DNA of 64,000 nt from Armillaria gallica. Taxonomy: Eukaryota > Basidiomycota > Agaricomycetes > Agaricales > Physalacriaceae. The stretch lies in the NCBI GenBank assembly GCA_037576215.1, contig JBANDB010000001.1, forward strand, positions 4,650,001 to 4,714,000, given 5' to 3'. Below the pieces are notes generated by a model. The model worked only from the letters and a program-made list of their open reading frames with translations. It ran no database searches and was not told the origin of the DNA. A program made the translations under genes and the position numbers. Below, in pieces: positions 43,300 to 54,900 of the stretch (the first letter of the stretch is position 1; each line of letters opens with the position of its first letter).

Positions 43300-44470
43300 A
43301 AGGTCAATGTCCAAGGACTCGAGAACAGTATTGACGCGTGTTGGAAGGCCGGTGCTTCTTTTCTCATGCATAGCTCGTGTTTGAAGGATGGCGTAGAGCA
43401 CGACATCAAATTGATGATCCGTGGAAGCTCTTCCCCTCGGATGTGGGGGTAAGGGCGTCTCTATTCTGTTGAGCCCGCCGCCGACCGACCATGAATTGCG
43501 GGGTACAAGTTGAGGACGATCATGGACAGGAAGGTATTCGATAATGAAGACGTCGAGGAGGCAAGGCATAGGTATTAGCCTGAGGGTTACCGTCAGCGTG
43601 GTCGGTCATGGGACAGGTTTACAGTCATGTACCGGCCAATGAGACAGGATCAGCCAATGAGACAGTGGGCCCGGAATCGTTCAGCATGCATCTGGCTGCC
43701 TCGGAGTTGATGTATATATCTTCATTAGTATATGCATGCTTACCACAGCAGCTCCGAAACCATTCTCACAAATTTTGGATGAAGGAAAGGATAATAATCC
43801 GCCGATTAGACTGAAAAAGGCCCTATTATGGGTTTTGTATGAGCGAAACATTTTCCTGAGTCAAAAATCTTCTATCAGAGCTTCAATGGTGTCATAGTCA
43901 CTCTATTAAATGTTCCCGGGGGATTCATGATAGCAGGAATAGGGAAATAAAATGAAGTTGCAGAATTATCGGGCGTATCAGGTCACATCAGGTAACGTCA
44001 TAAGCTACCATTTTGGGGAGGGCATTTTTTTGTCGTGCCAATCAATGACTCCTGCCAGCCTGCTGTTGCATCTTATCCTCAAGATCAGATGTACTCAGAG
44101 AAATGGCACTCTAGCAATGCTTATGGTGCAAGAATGAGCCCGAGAGCACTGGAGAGATGTGTGTCATGAATTTGATCCCATTCCTGATTTGGCATATCAG
44201 CCGTGATGTGTCACGTCTCATTGGCCCGTATCGCACTGATCTTGCAGTTTTGCACTGATAAGGCTCGATATGATGCTCTCCCTTCCCGATATGCATGTAT
44301 TTATGATCAATAATTTACTTTGCAACCCAAAGATGATTTTGGTCCGGTCCGATCCCCATTTTATCAATATCTTTAGTCATTCCGAAGCCATATGAATTTC
44401 ACCGTCTCATTGGCCGGTACATGACTGTAAGAATTTCCGGGACGATTGGTCCGAAGCTTCCTTCAGGCAC
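43300..44470 (+). pseudogene. SREBP C-terminal fragment, split by a TA-flanked element
   Basis: Plus-strand codons near 43495-43560 read AGYKLRTIMDRKVFDNEDVEEAR, matching the C-terminus at 61950-62030 (AGYKLRTIMGRKVFDNEEVEEAR). Homology continues past the stop (GCGTGGTCGGTC, GGACAGGTTTA), is interrupted by the insertion 43622-44427, and resumes (GAATTTCCGGGACG, GGTCCGAAGC against GATTTCGGTAGGACG, GGACCAAGAAGC). Upstream codons are broken by stops, so this is a relic. Confidence 0.8.
43622..44427. mobile_element. TA-flanked inverted-repeat element (MITE-like), 806 bp
   Basis: Both ends carry the perfect 24-bp inverted repeat CAGTCATGTACCGGCCAATG plus AGAC, and the element is flanked by TA (43620-43621 and 44428-44429). 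The motif GGCCAATGAGAC or a close variant recurs inside each end (43652, 44211), as expected for subterminal transposase sites. No transposase frame is present. The paralogous empty site at the SREBP gene (minus strand around 61895, GGACAGGTTTAATGATT) has a single TA. TIR type and TA duplication suggest a Tc1/mariner or pogo relative. Confidence 0.88.
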
Positions 44471-44510
44471 CTATCACGCCGCTTGCTTCATACGACCAGC
44501 TTCTACAGCC

Positions 44511-45194
44511 ATGCCTTCCTCCCAATCCGTATCTGACGATGAAGAGGATTTTGGAATCAATCAAAGAAATCAGTCAGCGTCACAACAAACGGCCAGAAGT
44601 CGAGAATTCAACTTACTATTTGTCCCACAGACGAAGCAAATCCCCAAGAGGACTGATGGACATGGGGATCCGCAAATATTTAGTCAAAGGTGCGTCTGCG
44701 ATCCACATTTGCTTTAGCTTAGTGAAGCTCATGGGAGGTCAAGGGAATGATCCATTCGACTACGAACAGAAATTCCCCCGAAGACAAGCAACACGAAGTG
44801 CTGGTACCGACTGCCAGGGTGTAGAGAACATACCTTGAAGAGCGCGCTGCTTTTGATATCGAAATGGTCGAAGGATGGAGGGACAGATTGAATGTTTTGC
44901 TGTTTTTTGTGAGTAGAACCGCTATTAGATGCCTTTTTTCCACTGATCAGTAAACAGTTGCTCTATTCTCTGTGGTGGTCACTACGTTCATCGCACAGAC
45001 GTCGCCGAGTCTTCAAGTCGACTACGGTCAGGTCATAGCGGCACTCCTTTCCGACTTCATTGGCGTCCAGCGCACAGCGGCCGATGGTTCCCTCGTTCAG
45101 GCTTTACCCCGATCTCCGATTTCCGTCCACCACGTCCGATTCCTTGGTCAATGGGCTGTGGTTCACCAGTCATTCATTCAATCTGACTACCGCA
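44511..45194 (+). pseudogene. DUF6535-type membrane protein, copy 1 (N-terminal part)
   Basis: ATG at 44511 (MPSSQSVSDDEEDFG). A frame change follows, then the cytosolic lead-in (PFDYEQKFPEDKQ) and an in-frame TAG in ARV-stop-RTYLEE. The conserved AAFDIEMVEGWRDRLNVLL comes next, then an intron (GTGAGTAG ... GTAAACAG) and the first membrane helix (VALFSVVVTTFIAQTSPSLQ), followed by DYGQVIAALL. Homology ends near 45190, where LYS2 sequence begins. DUF6535 proteins are multi-pass membrane proteins of unknown role, expanded in Agaricomycetes. Copies 2 and 3 show the missing remainder. Confidence 0.8.
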
Positions 45195-48189
45195 CCGCTA
45201 CATGGGAGAGACAGATATCGTGATAGGATCCTCGTCTGCGTCTGCCAAGGACCCTCTCGAGACTCGTTCTCCGCATATCAATCGATCCCTTAGATCCCTT
45301 CTGGGGCATTGTCCATAGTGTGCAGCCGGTCGAGCAAGAGGCGGAGTCGATTGCTATTCCTTTTGAGGCTATCACCGATGCCCTGTACAAGAATCGGGAC
45401 CCGTTATCAGAGGGCCCGCTCTTCCGAGTCCGCTTTTTCGATGAAACGGAACAGCCGATGGAAATTCCTATACGATCTACAAGCTTGACTTCTGATCTCA
45501 CAATCTTCGTGACACGGCCGTCAGCATCGTCTCGTGCATCCATCGCCCCACGTATTTCCCGCCGTATACTCTACAATTCCCCATTTTTCACCCATGCACG
45601 TATAATAACCATCATTGACCAATCATCGAGTTTTCTCCGTCGAGTATCGTCCAACCCAGTCGCACCCATTGGTGATATCCCATTGTTGACTCCCGCTCAA
45701 CGAGAAAAACTCCCAGATCCCACCGCTGACCTCAATTGGTGCGACTGGAAGGGTGCTATCACCGATTTATTGGAGCCCCTCAGCAAAACCCGTTACGACC
45801 ATCGAGTATGGCAAGGATTACGACTAGCTGTTACCAAAGCTGCATGAGGCCTACACTTTGCTTCCTCTAGACTTCGCTACGAAGCTGATTACGGTCTTCC
45901 TCACTGATGCAACTGGTTTCCTCGGTACGTTCGTGTTGCGCGACTTGCTTTTGCGGCGCGAAAGGGCGAACAAAGTCATTTGCCTTGTTTGGGCGAGTGA
46001 TCGCGATAAAGCCCTGGCTAGGTTGAAAGAAGGGTCAACGGATCGAGGTGTATGGGATGACGAGTGGGTGAAAGCTTGGCAACTGGAGGTCTTAACTGGC
46101 GACTTAAGTTTGAACAACTTCGGTTTGGGAGGAGAGGAGCGGAACAGGCTAGCAGAAGAAGCCGACACTATCCTGCACAACGGTGCGTTGGTTTGTATCT
46201 TGTTTTGACTTTATTCATGATATTGACGGCCAGGAATAGGTGCACTGGGTTTACCCGTATGAGAAACTCCGGGTGGCGAACGTTATTTCCACTTTGACCG
46301 CTATCGAGCTTGCATCAACCGGGAAGCAAAAGCTCGTTGTTTTCATATCCTCTACATCAGCTATTGACATTGAGCACTACGTCCGTCTTTCGGAATCACT
46401 GATTGATTCAAACCACCAAGGAGTACCGGAAAGCCATGACTTGGAAGGCGCTCGAGCGTTCCTGAAAACCGGGTATAGGCAAAGCAAGTGGTATCTGAGA
46501 AGCTTCTTTTCGAAGCTGGGCGGAGAGAGCTGAGGGGGCGCTGGCTACGTAGTCGGCGATTCTCAAAGTGCTGGTACGTCCTTCTCTGTATCGTTTAGGC
46601 GCACACTCATTTCATTTCATTTTTACCCCAGTTACAAACACAGACGATTTCATCTGGCGTATGGTGAAAGGCTGCATCCAACTCGGACTCGTCCCGGACA
46701 TGAACAACAGCGTCAACATGGTTCCCGTAGACCATGTTGCATTATGCGCTTCCCTACTGTACCTGACCGCGTGACAAATCAGAGGGCGAACCGAATCACA
46801 TAGGGATTTATAGGCTTTCCCCTCGCTTTTGGACCAGTTCAAGTAGTACACATTGTTCATATACTTCTTCTGCCTATACTCAGAAATATTCAGCCTCCGA
46901 GAGTACTAAATGTCCTTAATAGAGCCAACGCATTGTGACACGATCGACCAATTTCTTAATTGGGTTGCCTTTTCTGGACACTCACAACTTTCGCACACCT
47001 CTCATGCTATTCCATCCCACTATTAGCCTCCAAAGAGTACACAGACATCATTGGAGATACAATATAAAGCATCTCTGCAACTTGATTCACTACCAAAGCG
47101 GGTAATTCTGATGGAGAACGTGAACCAATGCATCCTGTCCAAAATGGGGCATGATTTCATTACGGTACAATGCGAGGTCAATTCTGGTCAAAATATGGAC
47201 ACGGCTGGGACCGGCAAGCAGCATTTTGGGAAATATGGATCATAAACTGACATAAACCCATTTTTCCCGATTTCTTTGGTCCCAATCTGGCCATGAATAG
47301 TTTTGATTTTCGTTCTGCAGCCTCCACTGACACCAACAGCACCTACACATGCTAGCACAGGCCCATTGGATAGCGGAGAGAGGCAAGACTTGTGGAATAT
47401 AGATCCTGCATTGAGATAGGACAAAAATCTGGGGGCTCGTATCCAAGAAATGTAGGACATACGCGCGTCGACGTGGAGGAACGGAGACAAATCGATGCGG
47501 GATCACTGTGGGGCATGGTCGCGGGAGTTGCCGAAGCATGATTCGTTTCTGCCTCTTTCAGTCTGAGGGTCACTCTGTTCACAAATAAATTCATAGCTCC
47601 CTTAATTTGAACACATAACTCAAAGCCTGCTGTATTAGCTACTATTACTAAGTTATTTAATAAACTGTCTCCTCAGAAATGCTCAAAACCGCACCACAAA
47701 AGGCTGACTTCAAAGTTCAGGTCAAGTGATTCGTTACCCGGTCAGGTACAGTAGCGACAGTCTCCCCTCTACCCGATGCCCCCCTTTCGGTTATCCACGT
47801 CACCGCCCGGCTGCTCCCCACATTCAACGACATGCTCTCCTCCCTCACTCAGTACGGCTTCCCTACGGAACAATGCGAGTACCTCGTCTGGCGGAGGAAG
47901 CTCGAGCAGCACGTCATGGAATTGCAGGACAATGCGCTGTATCCCCTCCTTCACTTTGTACTGGCACGAGCACCAAAGCGCCGGACTTGGACGATACAAA
48001 TACGACTAGTGTGTTGAGGCCCTATAAGGAGAGGGTAAATATGACGATGGACGACGAATTGATGGGCAATTATTCGCGCGGTTGGCTAGAGCTGGCTTCT
48101 TGCCTTCTCCAACGATCGAAAATCCTGCTAAGACGCTGCCGATACTGGCGGAAGGTGTTGTAACAGCTGCTTGTCGGAGTGGCACATGA
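45195..48189 (+). pseudogene. LYS2: LYS2 (alpha-aminoadipate reductase) pseudogene lacking adenylation and carrier domains
   Basis: LYS2 reduces alpha-aminoadipate in fungal lysine synthesis. Piece 1 (45195-45845) is the N-terminal region: DIVIGSSSASAKDP, then GPLFRVRFFDETEQPME, LTSDLTIFVTRP, RILYNSPFFTH, LPDPTADLNWCDWKGAIT. Piece 2 (45846-46756) is the NAD(P)-binding reductase: PLDFATKLITVFLT, ATGFLGTFVLRDLL, LHNGALV (intron) HWVYPYEKLR, FISSTSAID, then an intron and [15 protein letters not shown]. Piece 3 (47754-48189) is the C-terminus: LPDAPLSVIHVTAR, YLVWRRKLEQHVME, PSPTIENPAKTLPILAEG, ending at TGA 48187. The AMP-binding and carrier domains between pieces 1 and 2 are missing, and several frameshifts exist. 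Retained introns rule out a processed copy. Its 5' end is fused to DUF6535 copy 1. Confidence 0.9.
46757..47751. mobile_element. TA-flanked inverted-repeat element inside LYS2, 995 bp
   Basis: The ends are imperfect inverted repeats: CTGTACCTGACCGCGTGAC on the left and, on the complementary strand, CTGTACCTGACCGGGTAAC on the right (about 22 of 25 bases match), flanked by TA at 46755-46756 and 47752-47753. Removing it with one TA rejoins the LYS2 codons in frame (ASL then ATVSPLPDAPL). No transposase frame is seen inside. Tc1/mariner-type MITE is the likely class. Confidence 0.88.
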
Positions 48190-48438
48190 ATCGCTCTGCG
48201 CTTTGTTGTACAAGTTCCAAAGTGTAATAACAATAGAGCAAAACCAGTGACCTGATTTTTTCGTTGTCCATACGGATGTTCATGAAAGACGCCAGATAGT
48301 ATTTCCTTCAGCTGATCTTGAATATCCTCGCAACCTAACATTATACTTAGTCAGGGCACTGATCAAGGTCTAATGATAAGTAAATCATCTCTGTCAAATA
48401 TGCAAGCATGAATCCTCCATACAACAAGGATACAAATG
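48190..48438. other. Short intergenic stretch with SREBP-downstream repeat
   Basis: No gene. From about 48400 to 48500 the sequence (TACAACAAGGATACAAATGTTAAGATATAGATATGC and on) repeats the segment downstream of the SREBP gene at 61835-61900. Confidence 0.6.
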
Positions 48439-49430
48439 TTAAGATATAGATATGCAGATACTTCTTGGTCCACGTCGTAACCGAAATCCTGTCCCAATGA
48501 TTGGCCTCTCAGGACTACGTCTGACTGTATCTTGTTCCGCATCTCTGAGAGTGCGAACGTGAGGGTCTTTTGAGATTTGAATGGATAAGATGAGCCAATT
48601 GAGCAGCATTATGAATGATACGTGCAGAGAGCGAAAACGTATTGGGACAGCGGAGTTTTCTAAGGGCACGATGAATAGAGAATGGGAAGAAAGCTGGTGA
48701 TTGTGTATCCTGCGAAGACAACGATCCCTACTACGGACGCGATTGCCAGCCGTAGCGGAACCAAAAAAATTATCAGGCCAGCGAGGAATACCCCAAGAGA
48801 CGCGCTCATCAGGACCGGGAGGAAAATCATCTACGGGAATTGACGTACGACTACAACAGTCGCGAGGCGCTCCAGATGAGACTGCCGAGTACAGATGAAT
48901 CCGTTCTTTCATTGACACCGAGACCAGTGCGGCGGCTACACTGAGAGAGGGAGACTTGTAAACCAAAGTCCGTTGAACCATGAGTCGGATGTTGCTGGTC
49001 GAAAATCGGAGAACGGCGTGAGACCTGATATCGTCCACAAGTGCTCCGTTTGTAGCCGCCCGCTGGACGTTGGTCAGTTCGTACAGAAGCGACATCGTAG
49101 CCTGCGTATAATCGAGCTGCAGGCTCTGCAACGTTTGGATGATGAAGGTCGTAACCTCGGCCAAGAAAAGACAGGTCTGGTAGAGGTTAGCGAGGAAGCA
49201 GCATGTATGGTGCTGGCACTGACGAAAGACCAGGAATACGTCTAGGCTATCGTTCCACCATTTCATAGTTAAACAGCGCACAATCTTCGAGGTACGGTCT
49301 CCATATCCGGGCTGCTAGTCCCAATTCTTCGTATTGTTTGTCCTCCAAAAGCTTCTGTTTATAGTCAAAAGGCTTTATTTCAGGGAAGAAAGTATTACCT
49401 TTCACGATGAAGTCGCGGCTCTTAATGCCT
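48439..49430 (-). pseudogene. DUF6535-type membrane protein, copy 2
   Basis: The lead-in exon (FDYKQKLLEDKQYEELGLAA, 49320-49400) is followed, after a one-base shift, by WNDSLDVFLVF. An intron leads to VTTFIIQTLQSLQLDYTQ, LLYELTNVQRAATNGALVDD, SLSVAAALVSVSMKE and a Cys/Pro-rich juxtamembrane part. The end (LLNWLILSIQISKDPHVRTL) runs into the SREBP-downstream repeat, so the C-terminal half is absent. Compared with copies 1 and 3 the order of blocks is the same. Broken by at least one shift. Confidence 0.8.
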
Positions 49431-49790
49431 AACAGTCCATGCCATGACTACCTGCAACTTCGAGGAGAATAGCGAGTTCGATTTCATACTTGAGGCTCCT
49501 GAGTGGGCGTGTTGACGGGCTGCGACGACATCGAGCCGTTTTCGTCGTCGTGGTCGTGATGAGCGAGTGTCGCCATGCAGAATTTCTTTATTTAGATAAA
49601 TAAATACTTAGGCAGACTATCCGACAGTAGTAGTAAAGTACGCCCAACACTGCTGAATGTCCCCAAAGCAGACTGTTCCTCTGCTATTACTTCCCGAAGA
49701 ATTGCATGATGTGCCGTTATATTCTCCGCTCGCCGAAAGGAATTTTGCATTGGATCGTCACCGCTGCACCTCGCGTCTCCCTTGTTGGTA
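49431..49790. other. Intergenic, no gene seen
   Basis: Short frames only. The segment separates two DUF6535 pseudogenes on the same strand. Confidence 0.5.
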
Positions 49791-52497
49791 TCACGACGCG
49801 GCCAAAGTTGATTCAGCCATAACTTGATTCTCGACGGCGAATCTTCCAGACGGGAGCTCCCATCGTGATCTCATCACTGTCTGTGAATCAGATATATCAA
49901 TTCCATAAACCTCGACGCCTCCTCCTTCCACAGATGCTCTAAAATCCGAAATGGCAGGAAAGGTGTCAAGTTGCATCAGGCACTGCGGCCATGCGGGATC
50001 ATCTGGACGAAGGAGCGCAAAGTGACGAAGAGTCGAAGGCTGAGCATTGCCCCGCGTGAGGGAAAATGCACAAACAGTGAATAGGTTTTCGGGCTAGCCA
50101 TAGACTTCTGAAACGTCTCGGGTTTCAGTACATCGGATTCCAGCTCAGTAATAAACGCATTCAAGATCATTGATAACGCAGGGTTGGAGGCGAAATCTAA
50201 ACCGCGTAGCCTGGCTATTGGACTAAGAAGACACCCGGAAACAAAATGAGAACAAGTCTCGTTCATCGCAGGGGTGAATCGGAGAAATAATGAACCAGTT
50301 CAGTGGTCGCTGTAAGATGGGGGTAGGTGTATCCATATTTTGACGCCCACACATCATCCTGAAAAGCGATTTTGGCGAGATTAGCAGCCATGGTTGGTGT
50401 ACACCAAATCTCAGGAAGGAAACGAGGACGAGAAGATGTCGAATTGAGTACCCGATGAATATCATCAAGGTGATACGCAGATCTTGACTTCGAACAGAAG
50501 CGTCACCAACAAGTTCGCTGGACGAAACCAGTGTGTATACGAGCTTGATCACCATCGAGGTTGAAGGAAGGAATGTCGCCATACGGCTTAAACGAGTCGG
50601 CAGCCGTGTGATCCCCAGTGCTACGAATAACAGTTCCAAAAAGACTATTGATAGAAGGAATGCCTTTCCGATAGACGGCGAGCCAGCTATCTTCAACAAA
50701 GAACGTAGCCGGGGATCCTTATGCTCGGGGAATTCGTTGACAGAAAAGTGTCAACGGCTGTCGAAGGGGACACCGCGTGATGGTCTGCCCAGGAATCGAA
50801 CAAATCTGCAATCCGTTTGACGTCAAGATGAGAAGAGCGGAGGAGCGGATACACCGATAAGATAATGGAATTGCACGGAATTAAAATTGAGCGAGATCGT
50901 CTTCTTCCAGGAAGGGTTGTAGCTTCCGGAGCAGATTGCCCACACAATGAGCTGCAGATGAAGACTCTCGTCTGTCGAGTTTGCTTGTACCAAGTCTCGG
51001 AGCTCTTGGTGATAAATTAAGCCGGGGTGGATAGACAAAAGCTCTGCATAGACATCGGTGGGCAGTCGCCCCCCTTCCGCTTGTGGTCTAGGCAGCAGCA
51101 TGAAGAAATCGTCGTTCGCAGTAGGACGAGGGTGTGTGCGAAGCTTCCTTTCTTCAGGATGATACTGCATACCGCATATGAGGGTACAGCCGAAATTCGT
51201 TTTGCGTGGTGCTTCAGAAATGCCACAGAGTTCAACGGTAGGGCATTGACTGCTTCTACAACAATGCCCTATACGTATTACGCCGGGTTTGGAGGACATG
51301 CAAAATGAACAGGACAGTGCATTCGGTTCCATCTCGTACGTGCTGTGCTCCATAACCTCTCGAAGTGCACGAATGCGAGTTTTTCCGGTGTGGACCGGTA
51401 TCTGCAAATCGGAGGGATGACTGTAGTGAAGAAGGCGATGTAAGTATAGAGAGGGAAAATGTCCTGGGGGATAGCAACGTCTTGTATGGGCACGAGGGGT
51501 ATATAATGGGCGTGAAGTTGGTGATGAAATACGCAGCGAAGGAGACGGATGTGATAGACCCGACGACGGATGCAATCGAAGTTTGAAGCGTAGAAAAACG
51601 ACTAGACCCACTATGAAGATGCAAAGCGACGTGCTCGTGAGAACGGGTAGTAGTCCAGTTGTGGGACCTGCGCGCCACTGCTGTAGCCCCATGTATCGAA
51701 ATTGACGGACACGACGCCTGTCCCCAGGCGCGCCGGATAGCACTGCCATGTGCTGGTGGATCCCGGGTCATTGTTTCGTCAAGACAGTGAAAACTGCGGT
51801 AGTCAAAGAGTGGTGAACCACAGTCCATTGACGAAAGAATCGGATGTCGTGGGACGGAAATCAGAGAATGAGTCAAGGTCTGAAGGAGGAACCTCGTTCA
51901 CGAGGGAACCGTTGGTCGCCGTGTGCTGGACGTCAATGAGCTCGAAAAGGAGCGCCGCTGTAACCTGACCGTAGTCGACTTGACGGCCCCACGACGTCTG
52001 TGCGACGAACGTAGTGACCACTACAGAGAATAGACCAGCCTGTGTACTGATCAATGAAAAAAAGACATCTATTAGCACTGCTACTCACAAAAGCCAGAAA
52101 AACATCCAATCCGTCCCTCCATCCTTCTACCATTTCGATATCAAATGCAGCACACTTTTCACAGTATATTCTCCACACCCTGGCAGTTGGTCCCAGCTCT
52201 CGTATTGCTTGTCTTCGGGGAATTTCTGCTCGTAGTCGAATGGATCATTCCGGACATGACGAGTTCGACTTTATGCTCCACGTCAGTGATGGGGTTTGAA
52301 GGCGTCGGTGATTTAGGAACGCATCTCGTTACCGTCGTGCTGGAGATCGGATGCGCTGCCTGACCAGGATGTGTTGAGCGCGACCAGGACGGTGGCGTGG
52401 TGCTCCTGCCCGTGCGTCGAGTCGTCGCGCCAGTCAGAGTGTCCGCCCTTGTCGTATAGTGCGAACTTGTGAAGCCGGACATCGACCTCGTTCGCAA
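49791..52497 (-). pseudogene. DUF6535-type membrane protein, copy 3, full-length but broken
   Basis: The longest copy. Blocks in order: lead-in with CAAFDIEMVEGWRDGLDVFLAF (about 52150-52090); intron GTGAGTAGC...TACACAG; AGLFSVVVTTFVAQTS; TTSDSFVNGLWFTTL; after a shift, MAVLSGAPGDRRRVRQFRYM and LPVLTSTSLCIFIVGLVVFL (about 51749-51580); in the next frame SFAAYFITNFTPIIYPSCPY (about 51510); a long soluble C-terminal region (RKTNFGCTLICGM, VYAELLSIHPGLIYHQELRD, SFLRFGVHQPWLLI, and others) spread over three frames down to 49791. At least four frame changes. Two to four membrane helices precede a helical cytosolic domain. Role unknown. Confidence 0.82.
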
Positions 52498-52771
52498 ATA
52501 GAGTCGTCTGTCTCTACGACAGTCTTGGTAGCGGACATCTCAGGTAGAGATAGGTAACTCAATTTGGAAACTCGAACGTAATCTCTTATTGGGTTCTGAC
52601 CACCACGGCGTCGCTGCTACTCTCAGCTTTGGGTGTCACCGAGACGACTCTCTGGATAAACACTACGCCTCAAGGCATGATAAAGATGTTTGGTCTACGC
52701 GGGAGGCGCGTCATTCGGCCTCAACATATACCTTTGGTTCTGTATTCTTTTCCCAGCCTTCTCATACATGA
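52498..52771. other. Duplicated noncoding segment
   Basis: Matches parts of 40050-40230 (CTCGATTTGGAAA-like, CATCACC, CGCGGGAG.C, CCCAGCCTTCTCATACA). No gene. Confidence 0.5.
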
Positions 52772-53850
52772 TTGAAATCGCGTTGGCTGCAGCTTCATCC
52801 TTTTTTGAAGGCTATTGATACAGAACTCTCGTTTGTGAACTGGTTAACGATACCAGACCTGCTGTGTGCGTGCTTTATCCCCTGTTTGACTTTGTGCCGG
52901 CTAACAGGAAGAGGATTATCAGTTTCTGCCATAGAGTCTCGCACTACCGCTGAGATAATCGACGGTATTATCTCCAGAGCCTGGCCTTCCGAAGTGAGGA
53001 CGGAGCTTGATCATGCCAGCCTTGCCTCTCTTGAACAGCATGTCTTCGCTTGTATACTAGCCTCATGCGTCATGCACATCCCTACAATGAAGTACTTTGA
53101 CTATCTCTGCGCTGTCACATATTCTCAGAAATATATCATCTTAGGCAATTTTGTACCCAACTCCGCTTTTACCGCGACTTGTCATCCCAACGTCTACCCT
53201 TCCACCAATGATCCGACCAAGGAGGCATGCACGTATTTCGCCAAGCAGCGCAACTTTGTCGGATTTCGTAACTGCTTCCCCAATATCCGGAAAACGTCTC
53301 TCAGACTCACCTTCCGAATTTCCGTGCCGGTCAAGGTGGCGCATGGTGAAGCAGGTTGGCCACACCGACCATATGGACTCAATTCCTCACTCACGACCGT
53401 TCGCACGACTCGATCCATGATCCATTGTCTTCCGCCATGACGATCGATAGTTATCCCATCTGGCACCGTAGTGGAATGCATACTACTGGGGCGAAGAGAA
53501 CTTGTATCATTGTTTTTACATCGTGCTTCCCAACAACTTCTCATACGAACGGCCATGGATTCCTATTGAACATATGCTCCTACAAAGGATGTTCGATAAG
53601 AATCATGCTATACACTGTCATCACGAACAGCGTAACGTGGAACGCTTCGACAACTGTCACAGCTTTGACTGGCGCTTGTGCAAGACGATACCGCCAGTGT
53701 TGGTTACAGCTCAGGAGGCATGTTTCTATCACTTTCCGCTTTTTACTCCTCTTCGCTGTTAGACCGGTGGTGGCGAGTATTCGTGCTCAAGTTCGAGGGA
53801 CTAGTGATATGATGTCGCTAGTGTTCAAGTACCTATTGTCAGGACTTGAG
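52772..53850 (+). pseudogene. F-box-like protein, plus-strand copy
   Basis: A long frame 52772-53440 includes ESRTTAEIIDGIISRAWPSE (F-box-like start), HIPTMKYFDYLCAVTYSQKY, FVGFRNCFPNIRKTSLRL and a SLTTVRTTRS segment. The rest lies in other frames: IPIEHMLLQRMFDKNHAIHC and ERFDNCHSFDWRLCKTIPP (53560-53700). Comparison with 41890-42698 shows the same order. Two or more shifts make it a pseudogene. It is followed by TM-X and the intact membrane-protein gene, the order also found on the minus strand at 39880-37631. Confidence 0.78.
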
Positions 53851-53999
53851 TGGTGATTAGTCTGCTTCGTACGTCAATGTTCTTGACCATAGGGATATTT
53901 TACTTTTTGAAGTCAGAAATTTAAGACAGTAATATATCGGCATTTTTCGAAGGAATGACTCTACGCGTGCTTGTAAACGCTAGCATGAAATCATCTAAG

Positions 54000-54900
54000 G
54001 TGTTTGAATGTTCACAGAGCGACGAGCGAATACGAAGGACAGTTACTGGCAGCAGCATGCCGGATGCTTCGTCTTCATAGGTTTCCTTGGTTAAGGATGA
54101 TCACCATCTGTCAAGATTCTGTGGTCCATCATCGCTAGGTAAGTCTGGAACTGGAACGGTGCGATCTATCAAGTGGGGCGCTATAGACCGATCCTTGGAT
54201 TAACCGTCAATGAAATCGGTATCATAGAATCGGGAAGGAACCCAAGGAGGGCGAGATATGTAAGTATCGTAACATGCTGTTGGTCTCTGCACGATTCTCA
54301 TTATAACTCGACATATAGGTGGTCCCTGTGGGATATCAATATCGATAGAGGTGTCATGACTCGCGCCGTCACCTCCATGATGTTGTAGGTCGCCGTCATC
54401 GTATGTGGTCACTACATGGGAACCCTATTCTCTTCATTGCTCGTCGAGCAGGCAGCCCACCTTGTTCGTGATTCTAACCAGGCCTTTCAAGGGTCATCTG
54501 TGTAAATTCTCGCCAATATTGTCATGCCATGCTGCCATCGGCCTCTAAATCAATTTTGGTGTTTGCTTCTATGACTTCGGCAGCTTATTCTCTCAGCATT
54601 GGACTGTGTCTCTGGTCTCCGTGTAATGAAAATCTGTTGATGTACAGAGTGGATGGAATCCGAGGCGTCGCGCAGGGCCCTGCCTTTAGAGGTTCACCGA
54701 GTGCTGCAAATAGCGTCTGGGAGATCGGGGTTCACGCTCATCATGGGGTACGAGATGTATCATATTTACTACCTTTCTGATCGATGCGCTGTGTGACACA
54801 ACAGCTGATGTCCTTGCTACCAATACTTTCCCCGCACTCAAATATTCAGTCGGTGTAACGACGATATTCAGTTTTACGGTAAAATCCGCCAATCAGGACT
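54000..54900 (+). pseudogene. TM-X family relic
   Basis: Aligns block by block with 59890-60780: GATTCTCATTATAA.TCG, GTCGCCGTCAT-like, GTCATCGAGCAGGC, TGTTTGCTTCTATGACTTCGG, CTCAGCATTGGAC and TCATCATGGGGTACG. Protein-like segments (YSLSIGLC, GSSSSWGT-type) suggest a multi-pass protein, but frames are broken and no family name is known to me. Confidence 0.55.
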
